7,143 bases of DNA from Deltaproteobacteria bacterium (GCA_021780585.1 JAJXYM010000309.1:1-7143), one strand, 5' to 3'. Positions 1 to 6,466 are shown, counted from the stretch's first letter. A program made the numbers and translations. Notes: generated by a model not told the origin, from the letters alone.

Positions 1-1
1 T

Positions 2-532
2 TTGTCGAAGCGATGTATGATTCTCGACCTGGGCGGCGGCTCGGGATGCTACTGTATCGCGGCGGCCGAGAAGAATCCGCAAATCAAGGCCGTCGTCTTC
101 GATCTTCCGAGCGTCGCGGTGGTTGCGAACGAATATATCGCACAGTGCGGATTCTCCGAGCGGCTCAGGGCGGTCGGCGGCGACTTCACCAAGGATCCGT
201 TTCCCGCGGGCGCCGACGTCGTGATCATGGCGAGCAATCTGCCCCAGTACAGCCCGGACATAATCAAAGGCGTTGTGCGCAAGGCGTTCGAGGCGCTCAG
301 GCCGGGCGGCGAGATGCATCTTATCGGCGAGATGCTGAATGACGCGAAGACCGGTCCGCTCGGGCCTGCGCTATGGGGACTCAACGAGGCGATCTATGCG
401 AGCACTGGCGTAGCGCATTCGGAGGCCGAGGTGAGCGGCTATCTGAGAGGCGTGGGTTTCGTTCGGGTGAGCGCAAACGAGTTTGTCCCGGGCTCGCTTA
501 CGCGTGTGACCGGCTTCAAGCCGGAGGCTTGA
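2..532 (+). CDS. SAM-dependent O-methyltransferase (Methyltransf_2 type), 5'-truncated by window edge
   Basis: This is the C-terminal catalytic half of a class I SAM-dependent methyltransferase of the O-methyltransferase family 2 (the caffeate-OMT / CrtF / TcmN-like group), which methylates hydroxyls of small aromatic or polyketide-like substrates in the cytosol. Visible in the 176 residues are SAM motif I (LDLGGGSG, residues 8-15), the acidic loop after beta2 (VFDLPSV, about 32-38), the GGDFTKDPFPAGADVV block (about 59-74), the ALRPGG motif after the central helix, and the C-terminal SEAEV...LRGVGF segment usual in this family. The N-terminal winged-helix dimerisation domain lies outside the window. 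The TTG at position 2 is therefore probably internal and not a real start. At the place where many members have a catalytic His (LHDW-like), this protein reads NLPQY, so the usual general base appears to be missing. It ends 8 bp before the nitronate monooxygenase gene and is probably cotranscribed with it. The substrate is unknown. Confidence 0.85.
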   Translation: MSKRCMILDLGGGSGCYCIAAAEKNPQIKAVVFDLPSVAVVANEYIAQCGFSERLRAVGGDFTKDPFPAGADVVIMASNLPQYSPDIIKGVVRKAFEALRPGGEMHLIGEMLNDAKTGPLGPALWGLNEAIYASTGVAHSEAEVSGYLRGVGFVRVSANEFVPGSLTRVTGFKPEA

Positions 533-540
533 GAACGGCG

Positions 541-1551
541 ATGTTTCACACCGTACTGTGCGATCTACTGGGCATCCGGTACCCGATAATCCAGGGTGCG
601 ATGCAGGGCGCGGGCGGACCGCGCCTGGTCGCCGCCGTCAGCGAAGCGGGCGGGCTTGGAATCCTGCCGACCTTCGGCGGCACGGAAAAGGAGTTGCGCG
701 ACGATATCGAAAAGACGCGCGCGCTCACCAGCCGTCCCTTCGCCGTCAATATCACTCCGATCGGGCGCGCATTCACCGAGTCGCGCGCAGCGATATGCAT
801 TGAGATGGGCGTGCCGATCGTCACCACGGGCCGCGGCGATCCGGGCAGCAATATCGTGCGGAAACTCAAAGAGGCGGGAACGATCGTGCTGCCGGTCGTG
901 CCGTCGGTCCATCATGCGCTCCGGGTCGAGGCGGAGGGCGCGGCCGCGATAATCGCCTCGGGGATGGAAGCGGGCGGACACGTCGGTCGCGTCTCGACCA
1001 TGCCGCTCGTACCGCAGGTGGTCGACGCGGTGAAAGTGCCGGTGGTCGCCGCCGGCGGACTCGGCGACGCGCGCGGCTTGCTCGCTGCGCTTGCGCTCGG
1101 CGCATGCGGAATACAGCTTGGCACGCGCTTTATTGCGACGGTCGAAAGCGAAGCCGCGGAGTGGATAAAAGAGCGGCTGCTCAGGACCGAGGAGACCGGC
1201 ACGATTATATCCTCGCTGATGACCGGAAAGCCGGTCAGGGCGTTTGCGACGCGTATCCTGCGCGAGTACGAGCAGGCGCTCGGGCATGCCGATTCGGCCG
1301 AAGATCGGGCGGCGCTGCGCATTCGCTATCTGAAAGAGCTTCGGCACGCGCCGCTCGAGGAGCGCACGATGGCGGCGGGCGAGATCGTCGGGATGATTCG
1401 CGATATCCGCACGGTGCGCGAACTTATCGAGGGGATTGTCGCAGAGGCCGCTACACTGGCAGAAAAGCTCTATCGCGCAAGCCGCGAGGAAGGCGGCAGA
1501 AAACGTTTGCTGCCCGGCGCCGCGCGCGAGCGTCGGAGAGCTGAGCGTTAG
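541..1551 (+). CDS. Nitronate monooxygenase-like FMN-dependent enzyme (2-nitropropane dioxygenase family)
   Basis: Complete 336-residue TIM-barrel flavoprotein of the nitronate monooxygenase / FabK-like family, cytosolic. Known members oxidise alkyl nitronates with FMN and O2, or act as enoyl-ACP reductases. Signatures visible: N-terminal GIRYPIIQGAM (11-21), SEAGGLGIL (34-42), the MEAGGHVGR block (142-150) whose His147 matches the family's conserved catalytic His, the phosphate-binding VVAAGGLGDARG (168-179), and IQLGTRFIAT (191-200). The length fits the family (about 320-350). The ATG at 541 is chosen because the characteristic N-terminus starts right there; the open frame runs further upstream but only overlaps the methyltransferase in a non-coding frame. 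GAGAA lies close upstream and GGAGG lies 13 nt upstream. The gene starts 8 bp after the methyltransferase stop, suggesting one operon. The last 20 or so residues are rich in Arg and Glu and unlike the family. The true substrate cannot be told from sequence. Confidence 0.9.
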   Translation: MFHTVLCDLLGIRYPIIQGAMQGAGGPRLVAAVSEAGGLGILPTFGGTEKELRDDIEKTRALTSRPFAVNITPIGRAFTESRAAICIEMGVPIVTTGRGDPGSNIVRKLKEAGTIVLPVVPSVHHALRVEAEGAAAIIASGMEAGGHVGRVSTMPLVPQVVDAVKVPVVAAGGLGDARGLLAALALGACGIQLGTRFIATVESEAAEWIKERLLRTEETGTIISSLMTGKPVRAFATRILREYEQALGHADSAEDRAALRIRYLKELRHAPLEERTMAAGEIVGMIRDIRTVRELIEGIVAEAATLAEKLYRASREEGGRKRLLPGAARERRRAER

Positions 1552-1779
1552 TCGTTGTCCTTGAATTCGGCGGCCGGCGCCCATTCGTCGAAGATTTCGC
1601 CCTGCGCCGCCTCGGCGGCCGCCGGCTGCTCGAACTCCCGAAGCCGGGACCAGGCCGGCGCGCTCGGCGAACGGCCTGAACTTCTCGTACAGGTCGCCAA
1701 GCTTGGCCTGGTAGTATTCGACGTTCTCGTCCGGATTTGCCGGATCGTATGCGGAGACAAGCTTGGCCGCGGTTGCGAC
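1548..1779 (-). pseudogene. Frameshifted C-terminal remnant of an unidentified protein
   Basis: On the minus strand a coherent, GC3-rich reading runs from about 1779 (VATAAKLVSAYDPANPDEN, then VEYYQAKLGDLYEKFRPFAE). It then loses frame near 1640-1660 and continues in another frame as LREFEQPAAAEAAQGEIFDE, ending KDND and TAA at 1548-1550. Both halves look like real protein (amphipathic, low-complexity acidic tail), so I read them as one gene end with a frameshift. No start codon or N-terminal part is present: upstream the frame meets the toxin remnant and a stop. The stop overlaps the nitronate monooxygenase stop by 4 nt, tail to tail. I do not recognise the family with confidence. The YYxxKLxxLYEKFRPF pattern vaguely recalls the C-terminal tail of bacterial B-family DNA polymerases, but this is only a guess. 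Confidence 0.45.
1698..1768. repeat. 11-bp direct repeat, 60-bp period
   Basis: The 11-mer caagcttggcc occurs at 1698-1708 and again at 1758-1768, exactly 60 bp apart. Both copies contain the palindrome AAGCTT, and a third AAGCTT lies at 1795-1800. The repeat sits at the junction between the minus-strand gene remnant and the shortened toxin gene, so it may mark a short-homology rearrangement. It could also be chance, since both copies encode the residues AKL in the minus-strand reading. Confidence 0.5.
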
Positions 1780-2017
1780 TTTGGAACTGCTCGAAAGCTT
1801 TGGACCTCAGCGTGTTGGGCTGCCGCACGTGAGACCTCTGGGCGAAAAATTGTGGGAGATGCGCTTGACCGATAGGGATGGAATTGGCCGCGCTATTTAC
1901 ACGGCGTGGGCGGGCAGGCGGTTAGTCGTACTGCACGCGTTTGTGAAGAAAACGCAAAAGACGCCGCGCAGCGCGATGAACTTGGCGCTTAAGCGCTTGA
2001 AGGAGTTGGGTTCGTGA
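1763..2017 (+). CDS. RelE/HigB (phage Gp49-like) family toxin, N-terminally shortened
   Basis: Toxin component of a type II toxin-antitoxin pair. Family members are ribosome-dependent mRNA endonucleases held inactive by an XRE antitoxin. The core motifs are clear over 84 residues: LLESFGPQRVGLPHVRPLG, then LWEMRL, RDGIGRAIY, RRLVVLHAFVKKTQKTPRSA and the C-terminal ALKRLKEL helix. FVKKTQKTP is the family's most recognisable signature and carries conserved basic residues. Full members are about 105-120 residues. Here the first 25-35 residues (initial beta strand and helix) are missing, and homology begins only near residue 5. The listed TTG has no convincing Shine-Dalgarno, and the DNA upstream belongs to a different gene remnant on the other strand. 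The gene is therefore probably a 5'-truncated relic. Its stop overlaps the antitoxin GTG by 4 nt (GTGA), the standard toxin-first arrangement of this group. A 12-bp perfect palindrome, gcgcttaagcgc (1985-1996), lies in its 3' end. Confidence 0.75.
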   Translation: MAAVATLELLESFGPQRVGLPHVRPLGEKLWEMRLTDRDGIGRAIYTAWAGRRLVVLHAFVKKTQKTPRSAMNLALKRLKELGS

Positions 2018-2291
2018 CCAGGCGTTTGCAGACCATCAAGAGAAAAATGCTCGCGGATCGCGAGGTGCGCGGCGCCTATGAAGCTCTGGGCGATGAATTC
2101 GATCTCGCGCAGGAATTGATCGCCGCGCGCGCGCTGGACTGACCCAGGCCGAAGTTGCGGAGCGCATGGGCACGACGCAATCCGTGGTCGCGCGGCTGGA
2201 AAGCGGGGCACAAATGCCCAGCGTGAACACGCCGTTGAAGTTTGCCAAGGCTACGCGGTCGCGTCCGATAATCAGACTTCTTGCCGCGTAG
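2014..2291 (+). pseudogene. HigA-like XRE-family antitoxin, disrupted by a frameshift
   Basis: Partner antitoxin of the preceding toxin. The GTG at 2014 overlaps the toxin stop and is preceded by AAGGAG with 8-nt spacing, which fixes the start. The first frame reads MTRRLQTIKRKMLADREVRG and on to ELIAARALD, then stops at 2140-2142 (42 residues). The next frame continues exactly where a helix-turn-helix should follow: GLTQAEVAERMGTTQSVVAR (tract from 2136), then LESGAQMPSVNTPLKFAKAT, ending RLLAA and TAG at 2289-2291. LTQAEVAERMGTTQSVVARLESG is a textbook XRE HTH_3 motif. The break falls in the 11-nt alternating tract cgcgcgcgcgc (2124-2134). Removing one CG dinucleotide restores a continuous protein of about 91 residues, ARAGLTQ across the junction. 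Either a slippage mutation or a sequencing indel could explain it. With the shortened toxin, the simplest reading is a decaying module. Confidence 0.8.
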
Positions 2292-2443
2292 CCTTCAAGA
2301 GGGCGGAAGAGATGGAGTTGGTAGGGGAGTTGGAGGAAGACGCCGCGAGGCGACCGAAATGCCTCCAGTGCGCACTCGACGGGCCGCCGCACCTGAGCAT
2401 GGTTGATCGCGAGCGGAAACAACCGCAGCGCTTAGCCGCCTAA
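2292..2443. other. Gap without an assignable gene; possible 43-codon ORF
   Basis: This stretch between the antitoxin end and the phage-like fragment has no recognisable gene. A short plus-strand ORF could run from ATG 2312 to TAA 2441-2443 (43 residues, starting MELVGELEEDAARRP and containing CLQC). Its GGAAGAG is too close to the start to be a good Shine-Dalgarno, and nothing in it is family-specific. I treat it as probably decayed DNA and do not call a gene. Confidence 0.3.
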
Positions 2444-2552
2444 CCCAGGTGTCCACCAATTCGGGGCACGTCCAGTCCTCGAGCGCGGCGCCGCCGATCT
2501 TGATCTGGGAAATATCGAGCGGGCCGTAGCCGAGCAGGAAGAGCTGAGCGCT
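2444..2552 (-). pseudogene. Fragment resembling a phage tail-tip / host-specificity (J-type) protein
   Basis: Minus-strand reading directly after the SRAP stop gives SAQLFLLGYGPLDISQIKIG, then GAALEDWTCPELVDTWV. The G-x-G-x-L-x-I-x-x-I-x-I-G pattern is typical of the N-terminal region of phage tail-tip attachment proteins (J/TipJ type: a 'GyGpLdI-dI-IGdTpi'-like stretch). Only about 35 residues remain, without start or plausible continuation; beyond VDTW the composition becomes random. It begins immediately after the SRAP TAG and in the same frame as SRAP, which marks a rearrangement breakpoint. Inference: relic of a lost prophage. The match is by eye on a short stretch, so the identity is tentative. 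Confidence 0.35.
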
Positions 2553-3221
2553 CTAGCTGGTCAGCAGCTCGGGGCCTTCGTTCTTGACGCTGTTGACCAG
2601 CGGCGACGCCGGCGTCAGCACGAGCAGATCGTCCGGCGCGGGAACCAGCAAGCGCTTGAGCGAAAACGGATCGGCTTCGTTCGAGTTCATCCAGTCGTCG
2701 GCCTCGCGGTCGGAAAGCACGACCGGCATGCGATTATGAATCGGCTCGATTAGCCGATTGGCCGCGGTCGTGATGATGGTGAAAGTCGTCTCCCATTGGC
2801 CTGGTTCCGGTTGCCACGCCTCGTAGAGTCCCGCGAACAGAATCAGCCCGCCCGCGCGCGGATGTATCCATAGCGGCTCGCGCTTCCCTTTCGATCCGCG
2901 CCATTCGTAAAAGCCGTCGGCGGGCACGGCGCAGCGGCGCTTTTTGAACGCCGCGCGAAACGTCGGCCGCTTCTCGACGGTCTCTGCCTTCGCGTTGATG
3001 CACATCGAGGCGCGTTTGTTGTCCCTGGCCCAGCTATTTACCAGACCCCAGCGCGCCGGGACGATCTTGCGATTCTCGCGTTCCAGCGTCACCACGAAAT
3101 GGTTCTGCATGGGCGCGATGTTGTAGCGCGGGCAATAATCGAGGAAAGAATCGTTCGCAACCCCGAGCTCGGCAGCGAGCAATCGGCTGTCGCGGCGGGT
3201 TAAAGTAAAACGGCCGCACAT
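2553..3221 (-). CDS. SRAP-family (YedK/HMCES-like) abasic-site DNA-protein crosslinking protein
   Basis: Complete 222-residue SOS-response-associated peptidase (SRAP) domain protein. Family members (E. coli YedK, human HMCES) covalently trap abasic sites in single-stranded DNA through the N-terminal Cys2 after Met removal, shielding them at replication forks. Visible: MCGRFTL at the start (Cys2), RYNIAP (32-37), SMCINAKAET (72-81; Asn77 is equivalent to YedK Asn75), DGFYEWRG (102-109; Glu106) and PIHNRMPVVL (160-169; His162), plus the C-terminal VNSVKNEGPEL. All known active-site residues are present. The ATG at 3221 is chosen because Cys must be residue 2; an in-frame start at 3332 would bury it and overlap dnaE2. 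No strong Shine-Dalgarno is visible. It lies 58 bp after dnaE2 on the same strand and is probably the last gene of the same damage-response operon. SRAP genes are known to associate with ImuB/DnaE2 cassettes. Confidence 0.94.
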   Translation of the reverse strand: MCGRFTLTRRDSRLLAAELGVANDSFLDYCPRYNIAPMQNHFVVTLERENRKIVPARWGLVNSWARDNKRASMCINAKAETVEKRPTFRAAFKKRRCAVPADGFYEWRGSKGKREPLWIHPRAGGLILFAGLYEAWQPEPGQWETTFTIITTAANRLIEPIHNRMPVVLSDREADDWMNSNEADPFSLKRLLVPAPDDLLVLTPASPLVNSVKNEGPELLTS

Positions 3222-3279
3222 AAGACCATCGTAGCTCGCCACACTCGGTGCGCGCCAAGGATTCCTTTCCGATTCGTGC

Positions 3280-6200
3280 TCAATGAAAATTATGCGATGG
3301 CGGGAGCGTGGCATCGATTTTGAGTTCGGCAAAACGCCGCGCGTGAATCGCCATCACGCCGTCAACCTTCTGAAAAACGCCCTCGGCCAGCAGGACGCTC
3401 GCGCGGCGCAGCAGCAGGCGATGTTTCTGGAACAGATCCGGCGTTACGATCAGGTTCGAGATGCCGGTTTCGTCTTCGAGCGTGATGAAGAGGAAACCCT
3501 TGGCGGTGCCAGGACGCTGGCGGACGATCACCACGCCCGCGGTCTTGACCCAAGCGCCGTGACGGGCGCGCGCCAGACTCGCCACGCTGAGGATGCCGCG
3601 CGCGTTCAGTTTCGGCCGCAGATAGGTCATAAGGTGAGGTCCCACGGTGAGGCCGGTCGCGGCGTAATCGGCGTGCGTTTCCTCAACCGGAAGCATCGGC
3701 GGAAGCGGCTGGCGCGCCGGCAGGGGCTGCACGCCCGCCAGCAGGCCGTTGGGATCGCGCTCAACCGCCGCCGCGTTCCACAGCGCGTCGCGCCGGGTCT
3801 GGCCGAAGGCGGCAAACGCTCCCGCATAGGCCAGGCGGTCGAGTTCGCGGCGGTTCGGCGCGCCGCGCGCCGCGAAGTCGGCGAGCGAGGCGAACTGGCG
3901 GCGCGCCTGTTCGCGCACGATGCGGCGGCCTGTCGCCTCGCGCAATCCGGCGACGTACTTGAGGCCGATTCTGAGCGCTCCATGCTCGATCGAGCAGTTC
4001 CACTCGGAGCGCGTCACGTCGATCGGTAGGACTGTAACGTCGTGCCGTTGCGCGTCTTTAACGAGTGTTGATGGATGATAGAAGCCGAGCGGATAGCAGT
4101 TGAGCATCGCGGCAAAGAACGCGGCTGGATGATGACGCTTCAAATACGCAGACGCATAGGCGATTAGCGCGAAACTCGCGGCGTGCGATTCGGGAAAGCC
4201 GTAGAGCGCGAACGCTGTAATCGAATTAACAATATCGTCGGCTGGCTGGCCGGTGAGTCCGTTGCGCGCCATTCCGGCCCGGAGCCGCGCTTCGATTTTT
4301 TCCATCCGTTCAGTCGAGCGCTTGAAGCCCATCGCGCGGCGCAACTCCTCGGCTTCGCCGCCAGTAAACCCCGCAATCGTCATCGCCATGCGCAGAAGCT
4401 GCTCCTGAAAGAGCGGCACGCCGAGCGTCCGCTTCAGGATCGGTTCGAGCGACGGATGCGGATAGGCGACGGGCGCGCGGCCGTTGCGGCGGTCGAGGTA
4501 GGGATGGACCATCTTTCCGACAATCGGGCCGGGCCGGATAATCGCGACCTCGACCACCAGATCGTAAAAGCGCCGCGGCTTCATCCGCGGCAGCGTCGCC
4601 ATCTGAGCGCGGCTCTCGACTTGAAAAACGCCGACCGTGTCCGCTTGGCATAGCATCTCGTAAACCGCCGGATCGTCGGCCGGGAGATGCGCCAGGTCGA
4701 TTTCGACGCCCTCATGTTCGCGAATCAGCGGGAGCGCCTGTTCGAGCGCCGCCAGCATCCCCAAGCCGAGCAGATCGATCTTGATGATGCCCAGATCGGC
4801 GCAGTCGTCCTTGTCCCACTGAATCACCACCCGGCCGGGCATCGCGGCCGGTTCGAGCGGCACGATTTCGTCGAGCGGTTGCGGCGCGATCACCATCCCG
4901 CCGCTATGCTGGCCGAGATGGCGCGGGATGTTCTGAAGCTTGCGCACCAGATCAATCAGCAGGCGGATGCGCGGCGCGGCGGCGTCGACCCCGCCGCGCT
5001 TGAGCAGCGCGGGCAGATCGTCATGATGGTCGCGGAACTCATACGCCTGATTGAGCTTGGCCAGCCGCTCGACCTGCGCGGGCGGAAAGCCGAGCGCCTT
5101 GCCGACTTCGCGCACGGCGCTCCGCGTGCGATAAGTGATCACGTTCGCCGTCATCGCGGCGCCGCGCTCGCCGTAGCGGCGATAGACGTACTGGATGACC
5201 TTTTCGCGCTGATCGCCGCTGGGAAGGTCAAGATCGATGTCGGGCCATTCGCCGCGCTCCTCGGAAAGGAACCGCTCGAAGAGCAGGTCCATCTTCACGG
5301 CGTCGATCGCGGTAATGCCGAGCGCATAGCAGACCGCGCTATTGGCGGCCGAGCCACGGCCTTGAACCATGATCCGGTGCTCGCGGCAGAACTGGACGAT
5401 GTCCCATACGATGAGGAAGTAGCCGGCCAGCTTGAGCCGCTCGATTATCCCGAGCTCATGGTCGAGCTGGCGGCGAGTGCGGTCGTCGGGCGCGTTGCCC
5501 CATCGTTCGCGCGCGCCCGCGCGGGTCAGGACGCGCAGGTAGCTGTCGGGCGTCTCTCCGGGCGGGAGCGGATAGTCGGGAAAGCGGTAGCCCGTGTCGG
5601 CGAGCGTGAAGGCGCAGCGCTCCGCGATCGTGCGAGTCGCCGTCACCGCATTGGGCAGATCGCGGAACAGCGCGGCTATCTCGGCGGGCGGCTTCAAATG
5701 GCGCTGGTTGTTGACCCACAGCGCCCGTCCCGCCGCTTCGAGCGTGGTCCCCAGCCGGATGCAGGCGAGCACGTCGAGCAACTGACGGTCGGCGCCGCCG
5801 TGGCAGACGTCGTTGCTGGCGGCCAGCGGAATCTTCATCGCGGCGGCAAGCGCGGCGAGCTTGCAATTCAGCCGCTCTTCATCGGCGTCGAAGTGGCGTT
5901 GCAAGTCGATAAAGAAGTTCCCCGCGCCGAAGACCGCGCGCAGCCGATCGCATAGCGCGGACGGATCGTCGCCGCGCACCAGCATCCGCGAGATCGGACT
6001 CATCGCGCCGCCGGCGAGACAAATCAGCCCTTCCGCGTGGCGTTCCAGATCGGCAAATGTAATCCGGCTATGCCCCTTGGCGGCGCGCAGTTTCGAATCG
6101 GTGATCATCCGGCAGAGGTTCCGGTAGCGCGCGCGGTCGGGAACCAGAACGTATAGGCGGCTTTCGTCGTCGAGCGTCAGTTCAGCGCCGACGATCGGCT

Positions 6201-6384
6201 TGATGTCCGTGTCCTCGGCCGCCTGATGGAATCGCGGCGCGCCGTAGAGGCCGTCGCGGTCGCCAAGCGCGAGGGCGTCGTAGCCAAGCTCGGCGGCGCG
6301 CACCGCCAAATCTTCCGGCGTAGTGGCGCCCTCAAGAAAGCTGAACGCGCTCCGCGCCCGCAATTCGACGTAGTCGCTAGTCAT
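3280..6384 (-). CDS. dnaE2: Error-prone DNA polymerase DnaE2 (ImuC), C-family
   Basis: Complete 1034-residue C-family polymerase alpha subunit of the DnaE2/ImuC type, the catalytic translesion polymerase of the SOS mutasome with ImuA/ImuB. Order of domains: PHP domain (about 1-220), palm with GRGSAANS (342-349) and the catalytic pair in PDIDLD (381-386; Asp382, Asp384), third catalytic Asp in KIDLLGLG (535-542; Asp537), HSGGMVIAP (493-501), fingers with SHAASFA (733-739), helix-hairpin-helix-like region (about 800-870), and a C-terminal OB fold (about 944-1022; GVVIVRQRPGTAKGFLFITL). It lacks the tau-binding tail and is shorter than replicative DnaE (about 1150), as expected for DnaE2. The PHP metal site is degenerate: R9-A-R11 where active PHPs have H-x-H, and GDRDG at 41-45 for DHDG, so no PHP nuclease activity is expected. 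The ATG lies inside a decayed copy of the imuB 3' end with no clear Shine-Dalgarno. SRAP follows after 58 bp. Confidence 0.96.
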   Translation of the reverse strand: MTSDYVELRARSAFSFLEGATTPEDLAVRAAELGYDALALGDRDGLYGAPRFHQAAEDTDIKPIVGAELTLDDESRLYVLVPDRARYRNLCRMITDSKLRAAKGHSRITFADLERHAEGLICLAGGAMSPISRMLVRGDDPSALCDRLRAVFGAGNFFIDLQRHFDADEERLNCKLAALAAAMKIPLAASNDVCHGGADRQLLDVLACIRLGTTLEAAGRALWVNNQRHLKPPAEIAALFRDLPNAVTATRTIAERCAFTLADTGYRFPDYPLPPGETPDSYLRVLTRAGARERWGNAPDDRTRRQLDHELGIIERLKLAGYFLIVWDIVQFCREHRIMVQGRGSAANSAVCYALGITAIDAVKMDLLFERFLSEERGEWPDIDLDLPSGDQREKVIQYVYRRYGERGAAMTANVITYRTRSAVREVGKALGFPPAQVERLAKLNQAYEFRDHHDDLPALLKRGGVDAAAPRIRLLIDLVRKLQNIPRHLGQHSGGMVIAPQPLDEIVPLEPAAMPGRVVIQWDKDDCADLGIIKIDLLGLGMLAALEQALPLIREHEGVEIDLAHLPADDPAVYEMLCQADTVGVFQVESRAQMATLPRMKPRRFYDLVVEVAIIRPGPIVGKMVHPYLDRRNGRAPVAYPHPSLEPILKRTLGVPLFQEQLLRMAMTIAGFTGGEAEELRRAMGFKRSTERMEKIEARLRAGMARNGLTGQPADDIVNSITAFALYGFPESHAASFALIAYASAYLKRHHPAAFFAAMLNCYPLGFYHPSTLVKDAQRHDVTVLPIDVTRSEWNCSIEHGALRIGLKYVAGLREATGRRIVREQARRQFASLADFAARGAPNRRELDRLAYAGAFAAFGQTRRDALWNAAAVERDPNGLLAGVQPLPARQPLPPMLPVEETHADYAATGLTVGPHLMTYLRPKLNARGILSVASLARARHGAWVKTAGVVIVRQRPGTAKGFLFITLEDETGISNLIVTPDLFQKHRLLLRRASVLLAEGVFQKVDGVMAIHARRFAELKIDATLPPSHNFH

Positions 6385-6466
6385 ACACGCCGCCCACGCA
6401 TCGGCGCCCGGAACTCAGGTGCGGAATCGCGCCCCACTCGTCAAGGAGCAAGCATTTTTAATCACG
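6377..6466 (-). pseudogene. Decayed second copy of the imuB 3' end, overlapping the dnaE2 start
   Basis: The minus-strand sequence before and across the dnaE2 ATG aligns with the true imuB end at 7035-7133. The last 42 nt (6377-6418 versus 7035-7076) match at 31 positions, and all 11 mismatches are transitions. The final codons GVYD-stop are identical except TAG versus TAA. Upstream, the copies stay alignable with a net 9-nt (3-codon) loss here: RD-stop-KCLLLDE corresponds to RDYYQLALDD, and LSSGRRCVGGVYD to LNSERWYADGVYD. The copy has an in-frame stop and no start, so it is a relic. It retains the ancestral layout in which the dnaE2 ATG lay inside the last imuB codons (gtgtATGACTAg). Its upstream end overlaps the stop of the secreted-protein gene. 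Confidence 0.8.

Noticed and set aside
373..540. 56-residue upstream extension of the nitronate monooxygenase
   Set aside because: It overlaps conserved methyltransferase coding in another frame and the family N-terminus starts at the ATG at 541.
565..1584. Minus-strand open frame of 339 codons opposite the nitronate monooxygenase gene
   Set aside because: Arg-rich low-information translation opposite a well-conserved enzyme; not a gene.
2036..2422. Minus-strand open frame of 128 codons across the antitoxin
   Set aside because: It lies opposite the clear XRE helix-turn-helix coding and shows no motif; the antitoxin reading explains the DNA better.
3222..3332. N-terminal extension of the SRAP protein to 259 residues
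   Set aside because: SRAP chemistry needs Cys as residue 2 after Met removal; the extension also overlaps the end of dnaE2.
3283..4029. Plus-strand open frame of 248 codons opposite the dnaE2 3' end
   Set aside because: Same antisense shadow effect; no family features and no Shine-Dalgarno.
4687..5955. Long plus-strand open frame (422 codons) antisense to dnaE2
   Set aside because: It is entirely opposite a conserved polymerase; its composition (Arg, Ala, Asp, His rich, no motifs) is what GC3-biased codons give on the reverse strand.
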